Shown here piece after piece: positions 1 through 6,366 of a stretch of 9,923 nt of DNA. The translations under genes were made by a program, and so were the position numbers. The stretch comes from an uncultured Pseudobdellovibrionaceae bacterium (GTDB lineage Bacteria > Bdellovibrionota > Bdellovibrionia > Bdellovibrionales > JAMPXM01). The notes beneath the pieces are model-generated. The model was not told the DNA's origin. It ran no database searches and worked only from the letters and a program-made list of their open reading frames with translations. Each line of letters begins with the position of its first letter. The stretch's first letter is position 1. The stretch covers positions 1 through 9,923 of the forward strand of contig CAKQVW010000083.1 of the NCBI GenBank assembly GCA_934277865.1, written 5' to 3'.

Positions 1-422
1 TTGTTGGCGGCCTCGTGCAGGAGCTGGACGATGGCGATCGAGAGCACGAGCTGCGGCAGGCCATGGGCGCGGAGCACGACGACGCCGGAGATGAGGCCGG
101 CGAGCGCGCCAGCGACCACACCCACGGCAAGCATGGAAAACGGATCGGTAATGCCGAAATGGGCCGCCGCAATGCCTGCCCCGTAGGCCCCGGCACCAAA
201 CAGGGCGGCGTGGCCGAGCGTTGCCACGCCGCAATAGCCGGTAACAAGGTCGAGCGAGAGGACCAGGAGCGCGATCGCCGTGATGCGCGTCAAAAGCGCA
301 AGATTGTTGGGAAACAGGAGATAGCCGAGTACGGCGGCGGCGAGGATGACGAGGACACCGATCGCATCGCGCATCAGCCGGGCGCGACGGTCATGGGTGG
401 CGGAGAGGCTGTCGGTGTTCAT
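1..422 (-). CDS. LivM-type branched-chain amino acid ABC transporter permease, N-terminal part, runs off the window
   Basis: This is the inner-membrane permease subunit of a LivFGHMJ/K-type high-affinity branched-chain amino acid (or related amide) importer. Reading the minus strand from an ATG at 422 gives 140 codons before the window edge. After a charged start (MNTDSLSATHDRRARLMRD) come hydrophobic helices at about residues 20-38 and 42-62. Then comes the LivM signature region with TGYCGVATLGHAALFGAGAY (about residues 64-83), followed by further helices rich in Gly, Ala and Val. Codon third positions are mostly G or C, and the stretch is about 67% GC by hand count, clearly richer than the rest of the window. 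There is no stop upstream: the frame continues without a break into the truncated cyclic-nucleotide-binding protein (see 423-2366). I see no good Shine-Dalgarno at 422. The family call is firm. Whether this DNA belongs to the same genome as the rest is doubtful. Confidence 0.85.
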   Translation of the reverse strand, partial: MNTDSLSATHDRRARLMRDAIGVLVILAAAVLGYLLFPNNLALLTRITAIALLVLSLDLVTGYCGVATLGHAALFGAGAYGAGIAAAHFGITDPFSMLAVGVVAGALAGLISGVVVLRAHGLPQLVLSIAIVQLLHEAAN

Positions 423-432
423 GATGAGCGCC
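395..432. other. Junction between cNMP-protein and LivM sequence (chimera or fusion point)
   Basis: On the minus strand the cNMP consensus GEMALI ends at 423 and the LivM N-terminus begins at or just after 422, in the same frame. The following NTDSLSAT can also be aligned loosely with the NTPRSA of the first cNMP domain, so the exact breakpoint cannot be fixed and I give a range. GC changes from about 56% (421-840) to about 67% (1-420) by hand count. No repeat, insertion-sequence end or attachment site is visible at the join. Confidence 0.7.
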
Positions 433-2366
433 ATCTCGCCAAAAAAGTCGCCTTGTCCGAGTTCGGCGAGGATGCGGCCACTGGCGATGATATCGACCTT
501 GCCTCGAATCAGGAGATAGAAGTCCTTGTCGGTGCGCCCTTGCTCGACGACTTGTCTTCCTGGTGGAACAGTCAAAACTTGCCCTTCATTGAAGAAGAGA
601 CTGATGACCTCCTTGGGGGCCTCGCGAAAGAGTTCGCTCGAGGCGATGTACTGACCAAGCATCAGGCGATCTAAAAACGCGTCCGCATCGGCGCGTAGAG
701 TTGGATGCTGGAGCAGGTCTTCCACGACCTTGCGTGGGATGGCGAGCACGCGCGAATCGGTCAGCGTCACTACATCGGCCGATCGTGGTGTGTTTGCGAG
801 TAACGTGTTTTCTCCAAAGACCGTCGGTGCGCTGAGGCGTGTGACTTCTTGAAGGGCCCCTGTGGGTTGGCGTTTTTGGACAAGAACCTCGCCCTCGAGA
901 AGAACAAAAAGCTCGTCGCTGAAGGTTTCTTGCACGATGACGTGTGTCCTTGGTCCGACCTTACGAAGGCTGGATTGGTGCACGAGGAATAGCAGGGTGT
1001 CCCGACCCACACCTTGAAAAAGCGGAATTCCAAGCAGGAAGTCCACCAGGGCATCGGCGTTGGGGATCTTCTCGGCCTTGGTGCGGCTTTTGGACTTTTG
1101 CACCAGCCACTTTGTTTTTAGCGGATGTAGAACGTTGCTGCCGATCATGCGCACGAGATCGTAGACGAGATAAAGAAGGCTTACGACAAGTGAGACCCCG
1201 AGGATCACGCACGCCAGCCACTCAGCAAAGATGCCGGCTGACCAGGCGGCCGAGAAGCTTGCAAGAATTTGCACATCATTTTTCGTGATCAACATCAGCA
1301 AGAGATTGTAGGCGACCATCGTCCACGTGATCGCCAGAGTGGAGTACGCCGTATATATCCCGGAGTCTGCCATTTTGTCTTTGCTTGAGAGCGCCAGCAG
1401 GCCGCGGTTTTTTAAATATGGCAGTAGCTCAATTGCCGAACGCTGGTTGTAGACGATGTTGAAGAAGCTGGAGAGATCGGACTTACGAAACGGATTGAGG
1501 TCGACCATGGCAAGCACGACGGAGACCCAGAACAGATCGTCGATGAGCGACCACCCCGGTGACCACGTCATCGCAAGCGCAGTGGCGGCGGCGAACACAA
1601 AGAAGTAGGACGAGGCGACGGCGACAAACGCAATCGCTCCGATCGCACGGCCTCCGGCCATATAGATCTTGTCGTCGTGGCTGCGAAGCGCCAGTGAAAA
1701 GAGGTTGAGCTCGAGGCGGACCGCACTGCGAGTGCCGGTCAGCAAAATGGCCAGCAGGGTTTTTAAAAGCGTTTTGGCCGAGATCAGGAGGCTGGCAGCG
1801 ACAAAGAAAAACACGAGGCCTTTGACATAACTTCCGCCAAGGCGAAGGAAGTCAGACGGCACGTCAATGAGGTCGGCAAAAAAGACGCTGGCAAGAATTC
1901 CGAACGTAACCAGGACCGAGCCAATAGCGGCAACGAGGAAGGCGATCAAGTTTGGGTTGGAAATGGCTTTGGCTTTCCAGAGGTCAAAACCGAAGATTGG
2001 TCTTGTGAGCCAGATCGGTTCACGCTCAAACATTTCGGCGCGCGAGGCAGAGTCCTCAGTGGCCAGCGTCTCGGCGCCCTCGAGGCAGCCTTGCGTTTGA
2101 AGTTTTTGAAGAGTGCTAAAGAAGGACTTAAATGGAACACGGCCTTGTTGTTTGGCGAGTGTTTCGAGGATTTCCGGAATCGTCCGACTTCCATCAAGAA
2201 GTGGCAACATCTCGGCTGCAGAATGTGGAAGCGACACTTGGCGCGATCCGTCAGCAAGTTCAAAGAGGAGCGGAGCTTCGGCGCGCGCAGATGTCATGGC
2301 GGCAAAGGCTTGCCCGTTTTTTAGTCTTGGTCGCGCGTGCTGAAGAGAGGCGGGGTTGTTTGTCAT
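423..2366 (-). CDS. Membrane protein with PqqD-like, degenerate M50-like and two cyclic-nucleotide-binding domains; 3' end lost at a junction
   Basis: The frame opens at ATG 2366 (an in-frame TAG lies five codons upstream) and gives 648 residues before it passes into LivM sequence. Residues about 20-95 look like a PqqD/winged-helix domain (LLDGSRTIPEILETLAKQQG). Hydrophobic segments follow at about 140-163, 183-208, 241-267, 275-292, 340-362 and 375-402. The layout resembles M50/site-2-protease-like membrane proteins, including NPFRKSD at 291-297, which matches the NPxxxxD motif. Where HExxH would be expected the sequence is KTLLK (198-202), so it is probably not a protease (inference). The first cNMP domain spans about 440-545 (FGENTLLANTPRSADV). 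The second starts at about 572 and breaks off after GDFFGEMALI (639-648), losing the phosphate-binding arginine region and the C-terminal helices. A sensor or signalling role at the membrane is inferred; the ligand is unknown. It is transcribed divergently from the PilZ gene. No strong Shine-Dalgarno is visible. Confidence 0.8.
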
Positions 2367-2375
2367 ATGGACCCC

Positions 2376-2381
2376 ATTCTA
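2376..2381 (-). promoter_or_regulatory. Possible -10 element of the cNMP membrane protein gene
   Basis: Read on the minus strand the hexamer is TAGAAT, five of six matches to TATAAT, and ends nine bases before the ATG at 2366. The best -35-like hexamer upstream is TTGATC with a 19-base spacer, which is poor. A start site this close would leave almost no leader. Weak call based only on hexamer matching. Confidence 0.25.
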
Positions 2382-2449
2382 CAGAGAGGGTCATGGCGAC
2401 GATCAAAGAAAAAGAGCGGTGGGTGTCGGAAAAATAATCGTGCGCGCGG

Positions 2450-2478
2450 TTGACGTTCGTCGGCGCTCCCGGTGCAAT
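2450..2478 (+). promoter_or_regulatory. Candidate sigma70-type promoter of the PilZ gene
   Basis: A TTGACG hexamer at 2450-2455 (five of six to TTGACA) is followed by a 17-base spacer and TGCAAT at 2473-2478 (four of six to TATAAT). The expected transcription start, about seven bases after the -10, falls on or next to the A of the ATG at 2485. That would give a leaderless or nearly leaderless mRNA and fits the absence of a properly spaced Shine-Dalgarno. No other motif is seen in the 118-base divergent region. Confidence 0.4.
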
Positions 2479-2484
2479 CGAGGC

Positions 2485-3312
2485 ATGTCGAATTTCTTCA
2501 CTGCTATCAAGGGAACTTTGGGGCGCGTGTTTGGTGGATCTTCGGAGTCATCTCCTCCTAAGCAGGGAGAAGGCGGATCTGGACTTAAGGCCGGCGGCCT
2601 GGCGCACGGTGCAGAGCCGCGGCGGTACAAAAGGGCCATTTTGTTAGTAGGAACTCAATCAAGCCTGCACTCGAAGTTAGCTTCGGCGATGGCGACGTAT
2701 CGCGGTAAGACGTTTCCGGTTGTGGACTTAAGTCACACTGGGTTGGCCATGTTGCGAGAGGAAATTGCTGATCACGAATTGCCGGATGTGACAAAGTCCG
2801 AACCGATGTCGCTCACCTTGGGATTGCTTCCAAGTTTCACCGTGCAGGTGAAATTGGTCCGACACTCTGAACGGATTATGGCGTTTGAATTTTCAAGTGT
2901 GCCAACAGAGGGGCGGTTGGCGATCGATAAGTTTTTGGACCCGAAGATGATCGGTCTTAATATGCGTCCAGTCGATCGTGCGTTCTTCTCTCCTGGAGAG
3001 ACGTTCTCGATTTGGTTTTGTGGACCACGCGACACGAACTTCTTCCTGTGGTTAAACGGCTCGCGATTGGAACGCGCGATTATTCAGATGGGCGAAGAGA
3101 CCTTCGCATTGTTTCCTTCGAGCGTCTCTGGTGTTCGCTTTGTTCGACAGACCAGCGATGGAGCTGCTGCTGAAACTGACGCCGCCGTTTTGAGAAAATC
3201 CGTGCACTTTGCGCTGGATGTGGCGCTGCAAATTCACGATGGTGGCGAGGCAGTGAAGGGGTTGATCAAGCTCCTGACCGAGGCTGCAGATTCCCTTCCC
3301 TCCGGAAATTGA
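2485..3312 (+). CDS. PilZ-domain protein, putative c-di-GMP receptor, with an unrecognised C-terminal region
   Basis: The product has 275 residues and no signal peptide or membrane span, so it is probably cytoplasmic. Residues about 15-45 are a low-complexity Gly/Ser/Pro linker. A PilZ-like domain follows: R46-R-Y-K-R50 fits the RxxxR motif, and D81-L-S-H-T-G86 fits DxSxxG at the usual distance. In PilZ proteins these motifs bind cyclic di-GMP. Beta-rich sequence continues to about 165, then a second region (about 165-275) that I do not recognise, starting near FFSPGETFSIWFCG and ending in a helix. I chose ATG 2485 because the upstream extension of the frame to 2356 has arginine-rich, non-protein-like composition. 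The only AGG is one base from the ATG, so initiation may be leaderless. It lies nine bases upstream of the thioesterase gene and probably shares its transcript. It could regulate motility, adhesion or a predatory or developmental switch, but nothing in the sequence decides this. Confidence 0.75.
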   Translation: MSNFFTAIKGTLGRVFGGSSESSPPKQGEGGSGLKAGGLAHGAEPRRYKRAILLVGTQSSLHSKLASAMATYRGKTFPVVDLSHTGLAMLREEIADHELPDVTKSEPMSLTLGLLPSFTVQVKLVRHSERIMAFEFSSVPTEGRLAIDKFLDPKMIGLNMRPVDRAFFSPGETFSIWFCGPRDTNFFLWLNGSRLERAIIQMGEETFALFPSSVSGVRFVRQTSDGAAAETDAAVLRKSVHFALDVALQIHDGGEAVKGLIKLLTEAADSLPSGN

Positions 3313-3321
3313 GGCGCAATC

Positions 3322-3756
3322 ATGAGCGCCGAATTTTATGAGCTTCGCTATCGCGCGCAGTTTTTTGACACCGATGCCATGGGTGTCGTTCATCATTCCA
3401 ACTATGTGCGCATCATGGAAATGGCGCGTGTGGCCTGGCTTCGCGAGATGGGCGTCATGCAGCTTCATATCCCCCATGGGCCAATGGTGCTTGGCGTAAC
3501 AAATCTCAAGGTGGAATTTCGACGACCGGTTCGGTTTGACGACGAGATGCACGTGCGTGTGCAGGGACGGCTGGAAGGCACGGTATTTCGCACGCAATAC
3601 GCTGTCTGGAGCCCAAGATTGAACGAATATGCGGCACTTGGCTGGGTGGATTTGGTTTTGATGAAGGCCGACACGCTTCAGCCAAGCCGGTTTCCGATGG
3701 AAATGCGGGCTCAGCTTCGAGAACTTCCTTGGTCCGACCGTTGGCCCGAATCGTAG
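3322..3756 (+). CDS. YbgC/FadM-family hotdog acyl-CoA thioesterase
   Basis: This 144-residue protein has the length and signature of the 4-hydroxybenzoyl-CoA thioesterase/YbgC/FadM group: FFDTDAMGVVHHSNYVRIME at residues 14-33. In this family the Asp of TDA (here D18) is the catalytic acid/base, and the HHSNY segment lines the active site on the long hotdog helix. Members hydrolyse acyl-CoA thioesters in the cytoplasm. Some YbgC proteins are encoded with the Tol-Pal system, but no tol genes are present here, so the substrate cannot be assigned. A GAGG at 3311-3314, overlapping the PilZ stop codon, is seven bases from the ATG and supports this start. The nine-base gap to the PilZ gene suggests co-transcription. 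Confidence 0.88.
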   Translation: MSAEFYELRYRAQFFDTDAMGVVHHSNYVRIMEMARVAWLREMGVMQLHIPHGPMVLGVTNLKVEFRRPVRFDDEMHVRVQGRLEGTVFRTQYAVWSPRLNEYAALGWVDLVLMKADTLQPSRFPMEMRAQLRELPWSDRWPES

Positions 3757-3821
3757 CTCGTGACCTTTGTGGCGGGGTTTGTTAGACGAAGGCACCGTTT
3801 CAAGTTGTTGGATTCGAGTCG

Positions 3822-3827
3822 AAGGAG
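3822..3827 (+). promoter_or_regulatory. Shine-Dalgarno of glpX, deciding its start
   Basis: An AAGGAG-type site ends about six bases before ATG 3833. The open frame extends back to 3767, but that extension has no ribosome site and no family similarity, so 3833 is taken as the start. Confidence 0.75.
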
Positions 3828-3832
3828 CAGTC

Positions 3833-4825
3833 ATGGATCGTAACCTGGCATTGGAGTTTGTTCGCATCACCGAGGCAGCCGCGCTGGCGAGTTCGCGTTG
3901 GATGGGGCGTGGTGATGAAAAAGCGGCGGATCAGGCAGCTGTGGATGCTATGCGGCAAGCTTTCAATAGCGTGAGAATCTCCGGCACGGTTGTGATCGGT
4001 GAGGGCGAGCGTGATGAAGCTCCGATGTTGTACATCGGTGAAAAGGTCGGCCTTGAGGGGCCAGATGCGCCGAAGGTCGATATCGCGTTGGATCCACTCG
4101 AAGGAACAACGATTTGTGCGCAAGGCGGTGTCGGCGCCACCTCCGTGATCGCGGTTGCGGAGAGCGGTTGTTTTCTGCACGCCCCGGACACCTACATGGA
4201 CAAGATCGCATGTGGCCCAGGTGCGCGTGGCAAGATCGATATCGATGCCTCGCCAGAAGACAACATCAAGGCGGTCGCCAAAGCGCTTGGCAAAGATATT
4301 TCGGATGTGACGGTTGTGATTCTCAATCGCCCTCGTCACGAAGCTTTGATTCAGACAGTGAGAAAAACCGGAGCCCGCATTCATCTGATTGGTGACGGCG
4401 ACGTTTCGGCGGCGGTTGCGACAGCGATTGGTGATTCGGGAATCGACTTGCTTCTTGGAATCGGCGGAGCGCCCGAAGGTGTGATTTCAGCAGCAGCCCT
4501 GATGTGCATGGGTGGCGACTTCCAGGGACGTCTCAAATTCCGTAACGACGAAGAACGAAAACGTGCAGATCGCATGGGCGTCAAAGATCCGGAGATGGCT
4601 CTTCGCATGGCTGATCTCTGCAAAGGTCACGTCATGTTCTGTGCAACGGGAGTGACGACAGGGCCGCTCTTGCAAGGTGTGCGCTACCTTCCCGGGCACC
4701 GTGCTTCGACCCATTCTATTGTCATGCGTTCGGCGACGGGCACCGTGCGTACGATCGAGGCGGAGCATTCGCTTGAGAAAAAACCAAATGGCATGATTCA
4801 CCACGTGCCACGCGCGGGAGTTTGA
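3833..4825 (+). CDS. glpX: Class II fructose-1,6-bisphosphatase GlpX
   Basis: The 330-residue product has the usual GlpX length (about 320-340). It hydrolyses fructose 1,6-bisphosphate to fructose 6-phosphate and phosphate in gluconeogenesis, as a metal-dependent cytoplasmic enzyme of the lithium-sensitive phosphatase superfamily. Visible motifs are D33 in the N-terminal helix, GEGERDEAPMLY with E57, DPLEGTT at 87-93, and GIGGAPEGVISAAAL with E215. These correspond, by motif alignment from memory, to the metal-binding residues of Escherichia coli GlpX (D33, E57, D85, E88, E213), with a two-residue offset after the first two. Some class II enzymes also accept sedoheptulose 1,7-bisphosphate. 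A strong Shine-Dalgarno precedes ATG 3833. The stop codon overlaps the TTG start of the next gene, so the two are likely translationally coupled. The 76-base gap upstream may hold a promoter, but I see no convincing hexamer pair. Confidence 0.95.
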   Translation: MDRNLALEFVRITEAAALASSRWMGRGDEKAADQAAVDAMRQAFNSVRISGTVVIGEGERDEAPMLYIGEKVGLEGPDAPKVDIALDPLEGTTICAQGGVGATSVIAVAESGCFLHAPDTYMDKIACGPGARGKIDIDASPEDNIKAVAKALGKDISDVTVVILNRPRHEALIQTVRKTGARIHLIGDGDVSAAVATAIGDSGIDLLLGIGGAPEGVISAAALMCMGGDFQGRLKFRNDEERKRADRMGVKDPEMALRMADLCKGHVMFCATGVTTGPLLQGVRYLPGHRASTHSIVMRSATGTVRTIEAEHSLEKKPNGMIHHVPRAGV

Positions 4826-5121
4826 AACTGGCGACGCTGACTTGTTTTGAGTGTGGAAACAAGATCAATCTGGGATCAGCTCAGGTCCCAGGACGTCGTG
4901 ATGAGTGCGACAAGTGCCGTGCGGACTTGCATGTCTGTAAGAATTGTCGGCACTATGATCCCAAGAGTTATAACGAATGTCGTGAGCCGCAGGCGGATCG
5001 CGTTCAAGAAAAGGACCGCTCGAACTTTTGCGACTTCTTTGAGGTTGGCCAAGGGGCGGGTGGGGTCTCTGAGCGGGACAAAATGCTGGCGGCGGCGGAA
5101 GCATTATTCAAGAAAAAATAA
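4822..5121 (+). CDS. Small eight-cysteine putative zinc-binding protein, unknown function
   Basis: The 99-residue product has cysteines at 8, 11, 29, 32, 39, 42, 53 and 70: three CxxC pairs (TCFECG, ECDKC, VCKNC) plus C53 in NECREPQADR and C70 in NFCDFF. This fits two zinc-ribbon-like sites in the first 70 residues. A charged, probably helical tail follows (about 80-99, SERDKMLAAAEALFKKK). I recall similar short Cys-rich proteins ending with a CREP...NFCDFF pattern in deltaproteobacterial genomes, without an assigned role. Start choice: TTG at 4822 overlaps the glpX stop (TTGA), and a GGGAG lies only one base upstream, so initiation probably depends on coupling to glpX. No in-frame ATG precedes the first cysteine pair. 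It could be an RNA- or protein-binding accessory factor; that is a guess. Confidence 0.8.
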   Translation: MKLATLTCFECGNKINLGSAQVPGRRDECDKCRADLHVCKNCRHYDPKSYNECREPQADRVQEKDRSNFCDFFEVGQGAGGVSERDKMLAAAEALFKKK

Positions 5122-5143
5122 GTCAGAAGGAATGAGGTAGGAA

Positions 5144-5578
5144 ATGGCAGAGGCTAAACACACGGAAGTTTTCAATTGCACGCCAAAAGAGTTCTTCCAG
5201 CTCGTCACCGACTATGAAAAGTACCCAGAGTTTTTGTCGGATGTAAAAAGCTGCAAAATCCTGAAGAGCGAACCCGGCGCAAAGCTCGTTGAGTACAAAG
5301 TTTCCGTGATCAAGGCGATTTCTTATCAGCTACAAACCAAAGAGGTGGAGCCGACTTTGGTGTCATGGAACTTTGTTGGAGGGGAAGTTTTTAAATCGAT
5401 GTCGGGAAGCTGGACGATTGAAGAAGTCCCGGGTGGAAAGTGCAAATGCACCTATGCCGTCGAAGGCACGTTTAAGATCTTTGTCCCGGGGCCGGTGGCC
5501 AGCACACTGCTTAACGTCAATCTTCCCGCGATGATGGCGGCGTATCACAAACGGATCAAGGCGGTTTACGGCAAATGA
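5144..5578 (+). CDS. SRPBCC/START superfamily protein, COQ10/RatA-like
   Basis: The 144-residue product has the length and layout of a single SRPBCC (Bet v1-like) domain. The family hallmark is near the start, TDYEKYPEFLSDV at about residues 22-34, as in COQ10 and RatA-type proteins (YPxFL). A central beta-rich region with aromatic residues (VSWNFVGG, about 68-75) follows, and a long C-terminal helix (LPAMMAAYHKRIKAVYGK) should close the cavity. Relatives bind hydrophobic ligands such as quinones; RatA is a ribosome-association toxin, but that activity cannot be inferred here. A GAGG at 5134-5137, six bases from the ATG, supports the start. The gene follows the zinc protein by 22 bases, and its stop overlaps the next ATG (ATGA), so it belongs to the glpX cassette. 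Confidence 0.82.
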   Translation: MAEAKHTEVFNCTPKEFFQLVTDYEKYPEFLSDVKSCKILKSEPGAKLVEYKVSVIKAISYQLQTKEVEPTLVSWNFVGGEVFKSMSGSWTIEEVPGGKCKCTYAVEGTFKIFVPGPVASTLLNVNLPAMMAAYHKRIKAVYGK

Positions 5579-6030
5579 GCGAGGACTCCAGCGATAAAAA
5601 CGGAAAAATGGGCGACACGCTGAAGAAGATTTTTGCCACCGGCGTGTCGGCGGCCTTCATGACGGAAGAAAGCATTCGCAAACTTGTTGGCGATCTGCAT
5701 CTCCCGAAAGAAAGCTTGAACCTTCTTTTACAAGGAGCAGCTCGGTCGAAAGAAGAGCTGATGAATCGAGTCAGTCGCGAGGTGATCTCGATTATTTCCA
5801 AAATCGACTTTGTGAAGGAAGCTTCGCGCTTTGTCGAAGAGCACAAGTTTCGCATTGTGGCCGAAGTTGAGGTTTTGCCAAAGACAGGAGCGACTCGGGC
5901 TGGAGCTGCAGGCGCAGCTCCGGAAGACAGTGGAGACGTATCGACGGCGAGCACTGGTGGGCCAGTTGCAGCGGGCACTCAGCTGGATCCCTCATCGAAG
6001 GTCGAGATCAAGTTCGGTCCAAAGTCTTAA
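5575..6030 (+). CDS. Helical phasin-like hypothetical protein with a low-complexity C-terminal linker
   Basis: I do not recognise a named family with certainty. The 151-residue product starts inside the stop codon of the preceding gene (ATGA overlap), so it is translationally coupled. Residues about 13-92 are predicted amphipathic helix, with AAFMTEESIRKLVGDLHLP and ARSKEELMNRVSREVISII, resembling small phasin-like or polyhydroxyalkanoate-associated helical proteins. A strand-like RIVAEVEVLPK (93-103) follows, then an Ala/Gly/Ser/Thr-rich linker (about 104-138), and the end is SKVEIKFGPKS. No signal peptide or membrane span is seen. An intrinsic terminator lies about 46 bases after the stop, so this is the last gene of the cassette. 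A role in granule or lipid-surface binding is only a possibility suggested by the helix pattern. Confidence 0.7.
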   Translation: MSEDSSDKNGKMGDTLKKIFATGVSAAFMTEESIRKLVGDLHLPKESLNLLLQGAARSKEELMNRVSREVISIISKIDFVKEASRFVEEHKFRIVAEVEVLPKTGATRAGAAGAAPEDSGDVSTASTGGPVAAGTQLDPSSKVEIKFGPKS

Positions 6031-6075
6031 GTGCGCTATCTATTCCGCTAGTCGTCTCAAGCCGGGACGAAAACG

Positions 6076-6107
6076 AGCCGATCTCCATATATGGGGATCG
6101 GCTTTTT
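6076..6107 (+). terminator. Intrinsic terminator of the glpX-phasin-like operon
   Basis: The left arm AGCCGATCTCC (6076-6086) pairs with GGGGATCGGCT (6093-6103), giving 11 pairs with one G-T wobble around a six-base ATATAT loop. The run of T at 6103-6107 follows at once. An A-rich stretch precedes the stem. This is a convincing Rho-independent terminator for the upstream plus-strand genes. Confidence 0.85.
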
Positions 6108-6108
6108 C

Positions 6109-6366
6109 ATGTCTTGGATCATCACACTCACATCGGCGCTCGCGCTGGTGATTTGCATTCGCGAAATCATGGCAATTGCCATTGACGTCTGGGAAGCCCG
6201 ACGATTGAAAAGTCTCAATCACTGGCTGCGCGGTTCGGAATCGAGCCTGGAGGCGTACCTCGAAGACGACGAGACGGATCTGCATCGTCACTTCGCGGTG
6301 ATGTCGGGTCTTGGGTTTGTTGCAGCGCTTGGGACCGTCTTTGGTTTCCTGACGCTCGGATTTTAG
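6109..6366 (+). CDS. Small two-span membrane protein, unknown function
   Basis: From ATG 6109 the product is 85 residues. There is one hydrophobic helix at about 3-25 (IITLTSALALVICIREIMAI), a charged central part (about 28-62, DVWEARRLKSLNHWLRG and an acidic EDDETD), and a second helix at about 63-84. The pattern looks like a genuine small inner-membrane protein rather than a shadow frame. An alternative ATG at 6091, six codons earlier, lies in the loop of the upstream terminator and would add MGIGFF. Neither start has a good Shine-Dalgarno. Transcription would need either readthrough of the terminator or an unseen promoter. The stop overlaps the end of the convergent minus-strand gene by four bases. 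I recognise no family. Confidence 0.5.
   Translation: MSWIITLTSALALVICIREIMAIAIDVWEARRLKSLNHWLRGSESSLEAYLEDDETDLHRHFAVMSGLGFVAALGTVFGFLTLGF

Noticed and set aside
1..422. A horizontally acquired branched-chain amino acid transport operon
   Set aside because: Only one partial gene is visible, with no mobile-element ends, and the cut cNMP domain makes a chimera at least as likely.
15..674. 219-codon open frame on the plus strand over the livM/cNMP junction
   Set aside because: It is antisense to two recognisable protein families, has a polar, charge-rich, low-complexity composition and no family character. It is a shadow frame.
2356..2484. Upstream extension of the PilZ frame
   Set aside because: The sequence is arginine-rich, lies in the divergent promoter region and overlaps the start of the minus-strand gene.
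3767..3832. Upstream extension of glpX
   Set aside because: There is no ribosome site and no GlpX similarity before 3833, where a strong AAGGAG-type site is found.
3052..3870. 272-codon minus-strand frame
   Set aside because: It lies opposite the PilZ, thioesterase and glpX genes, all with clear family motifs or ribosome sites, and its composition is not protein-like.
4822..6030. Toxin-antitoxin module based on RatA similarity
   Set aside because: The COQ10/START fold is shared by many non-toxic proteins, and no antitoxin-like partner is present.
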